Source: Gracilaria domingensis (lineage: Eukaryota > Rhodophyta > Florideophyceae > Gracilariales > Gracilariaceae). Taken from it: a stretch of DNA of 64,000 nucleotides. Location of the stretch: assembly GCA_022539475.1 (NCBI GenBank), contig VCMS01000290.1, positions 1-64,000 on the forward strand, written 5' to 3'. This document shows positions 31,006-42,641 of the stretch, piece by piece. The notes beneath the pieces are model-generated. The model was not told the DNA's origin and did not search any database. It was given only the letters and a program-made list of their open reading frames with translations. Position numbers and translations under genes: made by a program. Within the stretch, counting starts at the first letter, position 1. Each line of letters starts with the position of its first letter.

Positions 31006-33659
31006 AGAAAGCGATCAAACGCGCCCGCCATATACGCCTAGCGTTAGCCGCTGGTGCGACCCATGGTGCGGACGGTAACCCTTAACGCTCCCTTTGGTCG
31101 CCTTTTAGCTTCGGAGGCGGTTCTGTGGCTGGAAGCAGGTACAACAGGAGCAAATTGTGGTCGAACGGGAGGGAGAAAAGGAATCATTGCCAGAGCACGA
31201 GTACCACAGGTAATACACAGATATCGCTCGATACAGTGCACAGCATGAAAGTTGTACTCTCTCTGCTGTGCACCTGTATTGGCACGTGTCCATCTGTAGC
31301 TCAACGAGAACGAGTTAGCGCCTATTTTTGGTGTGTTCGTCGATTACCGTGCGGCGGTATTCCTCTAGAGCGCACTAGAGCCCCATTAGACTTCAGCGCT
31401 GCACTATCTCGTGACGTCATCGTGTATGAGACGCATTGCCGCATTGCCCATTGTTGACGACAACGCATTCGGCTACTTCATATTATCTACTTCCATCTTT
31501 CCTTTCTTGATTGCCGTTGTTGTGGCAACAAAGCATTTGCATAGTCAAATACCAATTATTGCTTTACATACGTGTCCACGAATGTCGCGCTTTCGTTCCA
31601 TTCCTTTTCTCTTTCTGCAAAATGAATTTCTACTGCCATCGGATAAGAAGCGTTTGGCGAACTGCTTTTTTGCTTCTCGTTTAGAGTCGCGTTGCTCGAT
31701 TGCAATTCGTGTTTGGTCGTCTCGTAGTCAGAAGCTTCGCGAAGCCTCACAACTTTGCGGGACGGAAGGAGTCGCAAAGCTCTTGAAGAGAAAAACTCTG
31801 TCCGTTCGAATTTACTAGAACAGAAAATTAAATAAGGCTCATACCCGTACGATACTCAGCGCCGTATCTATGACTGACTATTTTGCCAAATTATGAAGAT
31901 TAACTGGCTACGTGTACTCTAGCAGAACTTGTAGTCAGTACTCTATTCTTTTACTATTTTTAGAACGTTTTAACTAAACTACCCGACTTAAAAATTATGT
32001 GACTAGATGACTACTCATTCCACTATTTTGGTAGTCACACAATACTTACACCAGCTCTTCCATATTCGTGAAGAGGGCTCAGCCCTCTTCATGAATATGT
32101 GTAACAAACCATTTCAATTAGTCACTATGGCACTTTTGCTAGAACCGAGATATGACCAATTTTCTTCAGAAAACGCTCTTCTTGACCCAAGACCGAAGTC
32201 GTATCGCACTTCTTAAGCTTCAACCTCCCAAAAACAAAATTAAAATTGGTCCAACCAGCACCGAGTTATGAGTCTCCGCTTTCCTAAAGAAGGGCTACGA
32301 GAGCCACTCAAATGAAAATGTCGCCCAAAAAATTACTTTTTTCTCGGTCTTCCTGGCCGAAATAAAAATAAAGGTACCTTGAAGAGGAACAAGTGTTGAG
32401 TACATATGACTATTTCGTTGACCAATTATCTTGATGCGAGTTCAATAAAAAGCTAGTACAGAGCAGAATAGGGCTGTTACAATAACTTTAAATCGACGTC
32501 AGCCGCCATAGTGACTAATTGAAATGGTTTATTACACATATGCAGGGTTAATGAGTACGCATAAATTAGGCGTCTTTTTACTTCTCTGCCTTGCGCGACA
32601 ATGACGACAATCAATCCACAACGAGAGCTGTCGGCGCTGAAAAGCTGAAATTACACAGATCATCAGATAGCTCATAAGTAACATGCGCTCAAATCCACTG
32701 CCTATGAGCTTGGGGCGAATTTTGCAGCCAAAACTCTTGCCTTTCCTCGTCTAAAACGAGCAGAAAAGAGCAGCCGCTTTCCGGACGAAGGAACGGAAAT
32801 GCAAGACACGAATGATGGACTGAGTCAGGAAGGCTTACATGCTCTCTTGTGTGTTACACAGGGGCGTATTTGTAACTACATTTTTCTAGCACCCTGAAGC
32901 CAAGAGGTCAGACAAATTTGCCGGTAGTCGACCCTGAAGTAGTCAGAATAAAGTCACGAAAGTGTCGAAACTCAGTACGGAATTTTGTATTCCACTACAG
33001 AAGTTGGTGTACAGTTCCTCGTAGTTCTAACTTCAACTGACGGGCCTCTGTCGGACTGTTCCACCAAAGATTGAACTCTCCCAGAAAAAGGCTACCAATT
33101 GGTTTGCTGATAGACAAATTGGTATTGACTCTACCGATTCTACAGGCTAGTCTACCTGCAGTTTTAGGCGGTGTCTAAACAGACCGTGAACGTAAACGCG
33201 TGAATCAACGTGTCAAACACGTGGGCTGTAAGATGCGGCCTTGCTTTACACATATGGGCCACTATTGGGCCTACCAGTAAATACGTAATATGCACACATT
33301 CTTGACGGCGACGGCGTATCTACGAATTAGGTAATCCACCGACAGTGCAATACATCTTGTCACTGTTGTTGTATGAGCAGCACTGACTTCACAACGGCAA
33401 ATTGCGCTTGTGGATGAAGTCTATAGCAATAACAACGGCTTCAATCATGTCCTGCAATAGCAACAATTTACTACATTGCCACAAAACCATAGCAAAAAAA
33501 AATCTTACCCTACAAAGTCTTTTATGTCCCAAGCGACTGTCCGCAAGCACATTATGTTTAAAACCGTTACAGATTTTCTTAATCCCGTATAATTTCAACG
33601 AGATTACAAAATGTCGTATACCACCCGCACGGTATAGACGTCGCTAAAGTAACGCACGC
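31006..33659. other. Gene-free stretch containing a MITE
   Basis: About 2.6 kb with no supported gene. The left end should hold the promoter of the 719-residue protein gene. A hairpin spans 32061-32099 and a MITE-like element 32095-32541. The right part may contain the 5' end of Copia element C, but no LTR or primer-binding site was recognised. Short open frames have no motif. Confidence 0.5.
32095..32541. mobile_element. MITE-like element with 37 bp terminal inverted repeats
   Basis: The left end (32095-32131, ATATGTGTAACAAACC ...) and the right end (32505-32541) are inverted repeats of 37 bp that differ at one position. The 447 bp element is AT-rich and has no coding content, as expected for a non-autonomous DNA transposon. 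No clear target-site duplication is visible; ATG/AT-like bases flank both ends. The left terminus overlaps the arm of a separate hairpin (32061-32099). Confidence 0.8.
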
Positions 33660-35329
33660 CTTAGACTAAACGAGTGCACGTGCTTCAACTGCAGTAAACA
33701 TGGCCACAAACTGCGTCATTATCATCATCCAAAAGACCTCGGCGCTTTGGCCGCACGTAGAGTACAACTGTATGAAAAATCCGGCAAATTCAAAAACCAA
33801 AATAATGCGCTCAAGCAGGGTCTTGACGGGCTCTGTGACCAAACTGAAGAGTCATTTGACCTCGAAGATGCCGCTACTTTCTTCAATATCACCGACTACA
33901 ACTCTACGCAGTCCTTGGAGACATCAGACGACGACACTTCAACACATGAGAATGATGAAGTCGAACAACTCACACGTACTACAATCAACCTGACGCTTCT
34001 ACATCTATGTCGAAACTCGATTATGACATGAAAGAGACTCAGGTCCGTGGATTTTTGGACAAACTACGATCTGTCCGCAAAGAAATTGTCCACAAACTAC
34101 GACAACAACTCAAACGCAAGTTTTCGCGCCTTGAAGTTACTAAAGACGACATTACGTTTAAGACATCTCCAGAATTTATTGGTGCATGCTTTGATATTGG
34201 CCCCTTACGATTGGATATTTGGCCTAGGCCAAGCGCAAGCATACTGCAAAAAGTATGATATTAAGATTTAAAAATGCACGTCAAACATCCACTTCCGCCT
34301 GGGAAGCTCGGTGTTCCGCAGTATTGTACAGGTTCCAATTCGTATCCTAGCCCCACAAGGACGAATACTCAAACTCAACGTCGACGTAATTGACTGCGAC
34401 GTGCCTTTCCTCCTCGGACTTGACTTTCTTGATTGAGAGCGGATATACGTGGATAATGTAGACAACCTTCTCGCTTGTAAAAACGGTTGGGACATGGCCT
34501 TGACTCGCAAACTTGGTCATATATACTTCGTCTGGGAGGAGCACAGCACCCTTTTTACCAAGAACGAGCTGCGTAAGATGCACTTGCACTTCTACCACCC
34601 GCCTGTGGACAACCTATTCAATCTCCTCAAAACAGCTCTTCCCGAGGGGGCCAACTCAGAAAAAAAGACATTCCTAAAAGAGATCAAATAGGCATGCCAA
34701 ACGTGTCAGCGTTTCACTCCCAAACCACAACGGTTTCGAGTCTCATTCCCTGAAGGCGTTGTATTCAACCAAGAACCAGCATTAGACTTATCTGTCATAG
34801 AAAAGAAACCAGTCTTACACGTAGTCGATATACAAACACATTTTGGGGCTGCTCGGTTTTTAGACGGTCAATCCGTCGATGACGTATGGAACGCATTTCT
34901 CAATTGTTGGGCAACCACGTACACAGGATATCCCGATTCCATTCGATGTGACCAAGGCTCTGTCTTTACTTCCCCACGTTGGCAAGAGAAAATGACCGAA
35001 TTTGGTATCGATTTTATGCTTTCTGGCGTCGAAAGCCATAACTCAATTGGCGCCGGTGAACGCTACCATGATACATTACGCCGAATCTTTCAGAAAATCA
35101 AATTCGATGGAAACATTGAAGACGATGATCTTGCCCTAGCGACTGCTGTCAAAGCCATGAACGATACCATGAACCCCGAAGGTCTTGTTCCTTCTCTCTT
35201 AGTCTTCGGGGTCCTACCACGCTTTCGTGGCATACATACCAAATTGCCTGACCGGGGAGACCGCATGCAAGCACTTCTTACTGCCCGATCCGAAATGGAA
35301 ATTATCGCTAATGAGATTCGTCTCAAACG

Positions 35330-36147
35330 TGTAGTGCAACGCGATTGCGGGACTCCTTCGCTGATGCGATTCATAACATGCAGGGCGATGCCGGGAGGTG
35401 GTGGCACACAGTATGAGTAACTGGTGAGATCAGCCCATTCTTGGGTATACTTAATATTAGAATTAGTGTTATGAGGTGCACGGCCTAGCCGGTGAGTCAC
35501 ACACGTGTGGGAGGTTTGCACCCATTCATTGGCGTATTTGAAGTAGGTATTTGTAGCATATCTGCTGTACCACACTGACAATGAGCCAACCTACTGCAGT
35601 ACTTAGTAGGTTGAGCCGCACCCATTGCTGGGGAAGTAAACGAACCCAATCGAGTGTTCGGCTCTAACTTACCACCCTACGGTGTGTGATAGCCTCCTTG
35701 CGGAGAGTCGCCACCGTGTTCGGGTACGTTATCCGCCTCGCGGCATCATCAACACCACTACCGCTTTCGCGTGTTTACTTTGTGTGTGTTTTCTTTATTT
35801 CTGTCCCTGTTATACAGGTAGCACTACTTGGTGTACCGGTGCATACCGTTCGTGGCTCGACACACTGGCGTGGGCTATTACCGCTCTCGCGTGTCATCGC
35901 CACACTCGTGGGTACCGCGTGCTACGCACGTGACGCTACTGCCGACTTGTGTCGTGTGCTCTCCACCGCTGGACGCTTCTTCTTCGCCGCTTCGCTCCCT
36001 CCATTACTTGGGAAGGGTCGACCCCGGTCTTACACCAGGCATTGCCGTGTCGTACCTGTGGGAGCGCTCTACTGCTGTGCTCGCCTTTTGAGAGAGGGTC
36101 TGAACCGCCTTTGCGTGTCTTTCCCCATCGCTGGGTTTTGCACAACA
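35330..36147 (+). mobile_element. Solo LTR 1 (Gypsy-like family) inside element C
   Basis: The 818 bp begin TGTAGTGCAACGCG and end GGGTTTTGCACAACA (TG...CA). The 5 bp on each side are AAACG and AAATG, which is a target-site duplication with one change. It splits the integrase region of Copia element C. The 3' part resembles the LTR of element D (ending TTTTGCTCTACA), so it belongs to a related Gypsy-like family. Open frames within it are not genes. Confidence 0.85.
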
Positions 36148-36934
36148 AAATGTGCACTCGAATCCCGCCTTCCTGAAGCAATAAAGCACGAATTTGAACC
36201 TGGGGACAAAGTTCTGATATATCGCGAGAAAGAAACTCCCAACTAGACGAGACCATTTGAAGTCACCAAAGTCGTCGGTAAACAGATTTTCGTTAAAAAG
36301 AAAGAAGGCGAGGTCCAACACAGTACTACCCAAGCGAAACCTTATGTTCAAAAAAATCCGCCTATTCCGAATAATATGGAACATCTCCTCAACTTCACCT
36401 TCTCTCAATTCAAATTCAACTCGGATCACGAAAACGACATCTTAATCACGGACACACTAAAACCGAATGAACCCCTTAAGGACTATCCAGCATTCTTACA
36501 TGCCAAGAAGAAGGAAATCGACGGACTAATTGGACGAGGGACATGGAAAATTGTTAGTAGCCGGGATCTTCCAGACAACGCAAACATCATTGGCTCAAGA
36601 TTTGTGTACGCAATCAAGAACCCAGGCACTTCTGAAGAAATCTATAAGGCCCGTCTCGTCGCCCAAGGATTTTCAGACCAAGACCAAAACTTTCTAGCAA
36701 ATAATGCCACTACAGTTAAACACAGCACAGTGAGACTAATTCTTTCAATGGCGGCTATGTTTGGTTGGAGAATTTGGAGCCATGACGTTACTCAGGCATA
36801 GATTTAGAGCAGTCAAAATTTAGCGCGTGAAGTATTCATCAAACCCCCAAAAGAAATGAATTTACCATCGGACAAGATCCTACGATTGATCAAGCCATTG
36901 TATGGATTGCCTGATGCCAGCTACTACTGGAATC

Positions 36935-37749
36935 TGTTGTGCAAAACTTAGCGATGGGGAAAGACACGCGAAGGCGGTTCAGACCCTCTCTCAAGAGGCG
37001 AGCACAGCAGTGGAGCGCTCCCACAGGTACGACACGGCAATGCCTGGTGTAAGACCGGGGTCGACCCTTCCCAAGTAATGGAGGGAGCGAAGCGGGGAAG
37101 AAGAAGCGTCCAGCGGTGGAGAGCACACGACACAAGTCGGCAGTAGCGTCACGTGCGTAGCACGCGGTACCCACGAGTGTGGCGATGACACGCGAGAGCG
37201 GTAATAGCCCACGCCAGTGTGTCGAGCCACGAACGGTATGCACCGGTACACCAAGTAGTTCTACCTGTATAACAGGGACAGAAATAAAGAAAACACACAC
37301 AAAGTAAACACGCGAAAGCGGTAGTGGTGTAATGATGCCGCGAGGCGGATGATGAACCCTGCACAAGGTGTTGAATCTCCGGGAGGAGGATATCGGTTAC
37401 CAAGGGTGAAACATCAGAGCCGAACACTCGGTTGGTCCGTTTTCTTTCCCGACAATGGGTGCAGCTCAACCTGCTAAGTAGTGTAGAGTTCCAACCCACT
37501 GTCAAGCGGTGTAGCGAAAATATCTAAAATAAACATCTAAAATACCCCAACTAATGGGAGCAAACTTCCCACACGTGTGTCACTCACCGGCTAGGCCGTG
37601 CACCTCATATCACTAATTCTAATATTAAGTATACCCAAGAATGGGCTGATCTCATCATACACTCATACTATGTGCCACCACCTCCCGGCATCGCCGTGCA
37701 TGTTATGAATCGCATCAGCGAAGGAGTCCCGCAATCGCGTTGCACTACA
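36935..37749 (-). mobile_element. Solo LTR 2 (same family, inverted) inside element C
   Basis: This 815 bp copy is the reverse complement of solo LTR 1 with the same TG...CA ends. It is flanked by a perfect 5 bp target-site duplication, GAATC (36930-36934 and 37750-37754). It interrupts the RT region of Copia element C. Its first and last parts are nearly identical to solo LTR 1, but a middle stretch of roughly 200 bp is clearly more diverged. Confidence 0.9.
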
Positions 37750-38675
37750 GAATCTGACCATTATGAACCACCTCGAGAACGAGTTGGAAATGACTCCAAT
37801 GAAAGGCGACATTTCATGTTTTTTCAAACACCTTGGAAATAAACTTGGGGGCATGACTGGATCATATGTCGACGACTCGGTGAATTCAGGTAATAAAGAT
37901 TTTATGAAATTAACAGACAGAACCCTGCAACGATTTGAATCACGGGAAGGAGTTTATGATAACTTCAAGTTTGCGGGAATGCAGATCAATTCTGAGAACG
38001 GAATATACACAATACATCAACATGATTTCGTCCAAAAGATAACGGAATTACAAAACCTTTATGACTATAAGGAATTTCGTTCCAAACGTGCTCAACTTTC
38101 TTGCCTCTTGTACTCCTATCCGCACCTATCATTTTATGTCAACAAATGTGCGCAAGTATCTGAAAAAGAGTACAGCGCCAAGTTTGGAAGGAAATTAAAC
38201 AAGGTCGTGAAGAGCGTAAAAGAAGGACACCCAGTGACGTTAAATTTTGCTGGACCCGACCCAAAATCACTCCACATAAAGGTCTACAGCGATTCTTCCT
38301 TCGCGAACAACGACGATCAAACATCCCAACTGGGATACATTGTTCTTCTATGTGACAAAGACAATAATTGCAACATCGTGCATTACAAAAGCTATAAAAG
38401 TCGCAGAGTAGTGCGCTCAGTGCTTGGTGGCGAAGTATACGCATTTGCAGATGCGTTTGACTTCGGGTACACCTTGAAGAAGGACCTAGAGAATATGCTT
38501 GGTATCTCTATCCCAATTCAGATGTTTACAGATTCAAAGAGTTTATTCGACGTTATTACGAAAGCTTCTGATACCACGGAAAAGCGGCTGTTAATCGATA
38601 TTGCATCTGTTCGAGAATCGTACGATCGAAAAGAAATAGCCGATGTTGGATTTATTAGGTCAGAGATGAACCCTG

Positions 38676-39642
38676 TGTAGTGCAAAACCACCCCTCACGG
38701 GTACTGATGAGCCTGCTTAGGATGTGCGCTCCCTCCGGGATGAGGTGCTGTTCTCGTCGAGACTGGCCCCACTACTTGGGTAATGTTGGGGATGTTTCTG
38801 GTGAACCTTGTCAGGTGAAGTCGGTCTTGGAACCATTGCATGGTCATGGACACGTGGATATTGTGTAGTTTTTAGCTAGTGCACCACCTCTCTAGACACC
38901 CTGACAGTGGGTTAGCCACGTGTATGGACTTCGTTAGGTGTGCACTACATTAGTTAATAGTTGTTAGTTTAATGTCTAGTTGAACCTACTTAGGTGAGCG
39001 TGACTTCCCGGTCGCGGGCACTAAGTAAAGTCAACTGAGGTCGCCTCGCTTAACCAAAGGCTTGGTGCTAGTTCGTACTTTCTTCGTAGGTTTACAACCC
39101 CTTTTTAGGCCGGTAACCACGTTTGGTTCCTGTACAACTATCCCCTCAGGGTCACTTAGGAAGCTCTGTCTCACCACTGAATGGTCATTTGTTGTTGATC
39201 CGATTCCGGCTAGTGTCAAGCGTCTTGGCCCTGGAGTGGCGTCGCTTTGGACATAGTCACCTGGTTTAGGTTTGGTTTCCGCCCCTGTATTGGGTTTATT
39301 TCGGCATTGGTCGCCGTTGTCGCTCCGCTCTCGGCCCTGTTTCCGCCGGTTGGCACGGGCCTTGGCTCCGCTTCTGGGTTAGTTTCCTTTGAGGCATTCC
39401 CCGTATTTACAGTTCCCTTCCCCTTCTTTCCCCTTTTCTCTGGGTTTCCGTACTGTGTATTGATCACCATCCTTTCTTGGTTTCTCACCTCTGTAGGTAT
39501 ATCCAGGCACCGTCTCCGGCCTTACACCCGGCTAGCCCCTCGGCTTGAGTGCGGACAGAGGGCTCTTCTGCTGAGTCTGCCCATACAGGGAGCAGGACTC
39601 GGACATCCTGTGGATCATCACCCTTTTGGGTTTTGCTCTACA
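38676..39642 (+). repeat. 5' LTR of Gypsy element D
   Basis: The 967 bp have TG...CA ends. The LTR is homologous, in inverted orientation, to 44683-45665 (shared blocks such as GGCTAGCCACGTGTA/GGTTAGCCACGTGTA, AACCTACTTAGGTGAGC, TAAAGTCAAC and CACCTCTGTAGGTATA). It should contain the promoter and the polyadenylation region of the family. Confidence 0.8.
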
Positions 39643-39840
39643 TCTGGTCTCCCGACCTAGAAGGGATTGTGATCAATTGGTACTCTTACGAGTGTGGAAT
39701 CTTTGAGATTGGGTTCCCCTTTCGGGAGATTGTCTTCGATCAATACCGTGTTTCGGTTCGGTTGAGATATTCTCTCGTTGTTTTCCGCTTTTCGGAAGTT
39801 GTGGTGAACGTTTTTGTTCGCACCGAATTTTCGGGTCATC

Positions 39841-41259
39841 ATGGTGATGTTCATGTTGTCATCAGACAACACCGATGATGGTTCCACCCATTCGGGAGAT
39901 GCTGACGATTCTCCACGTATGGATTTGCAAACTGTTCCCCAAGGGATTGGTGTTGGCGAAGTTTCATCCGATTCTCGGAAAGTATTGTCCGTTTTGTCGG
40001 TTCCCGAAGCCGGGTGGTCTGTTGATCCCACACCTGTGGTTCATGAATTATCTGACTGCCGTGATACGGACGCTCTTTTGTTCTCCAGGATGGAGTCTGC
40101 TACCAAAGATTTGGTCCTTGGCCAGCAAGTCCAGTTGGAAATGCTGTCGAATCTCAGACGAGATATTTCTGATATCACACTCCGAGACTTGTCGGCAGAT
40201 ATTCGCGAGTTGCGACTCGACGTTTCCTCGATTATCGAAATGATTGGTTTTTCTGAAGCCTCATTTGAGGAGTTTACTGTTAAGCTGAACCAAATTGGTA
40301 AACGTTTGGATGCATTGGAGAAGCCTTTGAAGGCCAAGAAGGATCTCCCCGATGCAACGGTTGTTGATGGTTTCCGTTCTCGGAAAGGAAGCCGTAAGTC
40401 CGGTTCACGCCGTTCCTCTCGAAAGAGATGGTCCTCTTCGGAGAGTTCATCAACTGACAATGACTCATCCACATCGGATTCGAGTCCATCTTCCGACTCA
40501 TCGGATACTGAACTTCCCCTCCGGAAGAGTCGAAAGCGTTCCCGTTCACACGGTAGAAGTTCTCGAAAGAGATTGAAAGGAAAGCGTACCAAGTCATCTG
40601 GTTTTCGTTCTGGATGCCACAAGACGGTTCAGTCTCATATGAGCACGTCTGACACGGAGACATCGACGTCAGATGTGTCGTCATCCTCCTTGGATTTGAA
40701 TTGGTTTGAACACTCGCAGCGCGAGATAGATGAGTTGTATTCTCACCGAGATTCTGGGTTCTCTCCGAAGCCGGAACTTCCGCAGAGGTCAGCTTTGACG
40801 ATGCAGAATGATCCCGCTTTGCACGGTGAAGGTACCCATGCTGGGTTTCGACAGGTTGCTCCTGGAGCGAACTCAGTTGAGTACAGAAAACCTGAGGTCA
40901 GGTACTCGTCGCCGCAACTTGCTTTGCACGTTCTTCATGTTGGCGAACCGGCCACGGTGCTTTGTTATCGATGTTACCAGTTTGGGCATCCGGCACCGCA
41001 GTGCACGTTCCCACTTCGGGATTGGTCGACCATTATTGGGAATTATGAATCACTCCCACCTGAGGGCATTGCTCGTGTGTCGAGAGCATCTTATGAAGTC
41101 GCAGTGATGAACCGAAACGATTTTGGAAATAGTGGAAACACCGTTACGATTCAGAACCAAGACGTGGTGGAGGAATTCCTTCCCAAGACCGGGGACTTTT
41201 CAGTTCTCCAGGATGGGTCTAAACCGAATCATTCGGTGACGACTGTTCCGAAGAACTGA
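39841..41259 (+). pseudogene. gag-like frame of Gypsy element D
   Basis: The first ATG of this open frame is at 39841. The N-terminal half has a coiled-coil-like stretch (about residues 85-170, LEMLSNLRRDISDITLRDL and following). A long Ser/Arg/Lys-rich disordered region with RKRSRSHGR follows. Near residue 385 is a zinc knuckle, CYRCYQFGHPAPQC (C-x2-C-x4-H-x4-C), the nucleic-acid-binding motif of gag proteins. It is part of a fossil element. Confidence 0.75.
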
Positions 41260-41339
41260 TTTCGGGAGCCTCCCATTCGGGAGAGGTGACCTGTGAACAG
41301 GGGTCATCGCCACCTGAGGCTCTGCCGCCTCGCTCCCCG

Positions 41340-42641
41340 ATGAAGATCCTTTCGAGGAAGATATCTTTATCCCTTGCGGATTCGCACCCTGAGACGGGTC
41401 AACTCGTTCGGCCGTGGAAACGGAAGGTCAACCCGAAGCGTCCGGAACGTGTTATGATGCTCTCGAAGAGAAGTTACAAGGTTCACGCCGACTTCGGCTT
41501 CTCTGACCATCTCATGGTTCATCATGTCGCTCTATTGGATACCGGAGCCGGTCCCAACTGTATACTGGAATCGTTCCTTCCGCAGGAGTGTCATGCTCTT
41601 ATCCGTTACGGTTCCCTGATGGAAATCGCTGATGCAAATGATCGCCCAATTGTTACGATGGGAATAATACCAATTATGGTTCGTTTAGGAATGACCGCGG
41701 TATCGGTTAACTTTGTTGTGTGCCAGACGCTTGCAGCCCCGATTGTGCTCGGTTGTGATTTTTGCGACCTCCATGTGGAGTCTATCAAACCCAGACTTTC
41801 GAGGGTGGAGCTGGTAGATGGCTCGTCGGTTCCATTTGCTGTAAAACCGTGGGAACGGGCAAAGAAACGCTCCGCACGTAACGCAGCTCCGCTGCCACCA
41901 GCTCAGCAGTATGAATCTCAAGGTCTTGAGTCCTCGAGGGTACGCGTTTCCGAGTTTGTCCGGATACCTCCGATGTCCCAAACTTGGGTTACTGTCTCAA
42001 CTGAGAGAAATGGACTTGCAATTGTGCACCACTTACCGTGTCTCTTGGAGAAGTATGGTCTCGCTGTTGCTCGAGGCATTACCCTTTGTGAAGGTGGGAA
42101 ACCTTTTCAGGTTCTTGTTGCTAACTTCTCGCTTTCCGCGCAGACGCTACAGCACCAGCAAGTGGTTGGTCAAACTACTGCGCACCCTTTGGGTATCTTT
42201 GCCACTGATTTGGATGTTTCAGATGTTGTCGGCTTGTCTGATAAGCTCGAAGCTGAGAAGTTGAACGCCCTTTGGGATTGGAAACCGTCCCCTCATAATT
42301 CGGTTGTTCCACGTTTGGAGAAGCCGGTTTCTAAACAGGATTTGATGTTGGAAACCCGCCGTGGGTTTGCAAGTTCTGATGTTGTGAAATTTGGTTCTCT
42401 ACTTGAAGTTCTAACCACTCTGTGGTCTACTGTGATTGATGCCCTGAAGGGGAGAAATCGGTTTACTTTCGTCCCGTTCGTGCGGTCTCTTTTTGATTCG
42501 ACTCGTTCCGAACGTTCGATGGCACCACTTTTGGTGGTTCCTAAGAAGGATAGGTCTCTCCAGCTCTGTCTGGACTACCGCCATGTTGGTCTGAATGCCG
42601 TTGGAATCTATGGCATGAAGCCGATGAAAAACGGTGTGTAG
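41340..42641 (+). pseudogene. Protease and RT start of Gypsy element D
   Basis: The frame opens upstream with a GTG, and the first ATG is at 41340. It has the retropepsin active site ALLDTGAGPNCI and the later VLGCDF block. A linker of about 200 residues follows, and then the beginning of a Ty3/Gypsy RT (MAPLLVVPKKDRSLQLCLDYRHVGLNAV). The rest of RT is not present downstream. Treated as part of a fossil element. Confidence 0.8.

Larger units (their letters stand above)
33660..38675 (+). mobile_element. Copia LTR retroelement C, broken and carrying two solo LTRs
   Basis: Parts in order on the plus strand: a gag zinc knuckle (CFNCSKHGHK, about 33678), a protease-like stretch (about 34150-34260), an integrase core (about 34690-35330), the N-terminal RT (36376-36930) and the C-terminal RT plus RNase H (37755-38675). 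The integrase core shows VVDIQTHFG, CDQGSVFTS and ERYHD. The C-terminal RT has YVDDS, and RNase H has VYSDSSFANN, GGEVYAFADA and MFTDSKSLFD. The order integrase-RT-RNase H marks Copia. Two solo LTRs of another family split it (35330-36147 and 36935-37749). The 5' LTR of element D cuts it at 38676, near the end of RNase H. Several further interruptions show it is a fossil, though some parts remain readable. No LTR of its own was found. Confidence 0.85.

Noticed and set aside
35682-36246. Overlapping frames of 60-190 codons on both strands
   Set aside because: They lie inside a solo LTR and recur in the inverted copy at 36.9-37.7 kb; they follow from the repeat.
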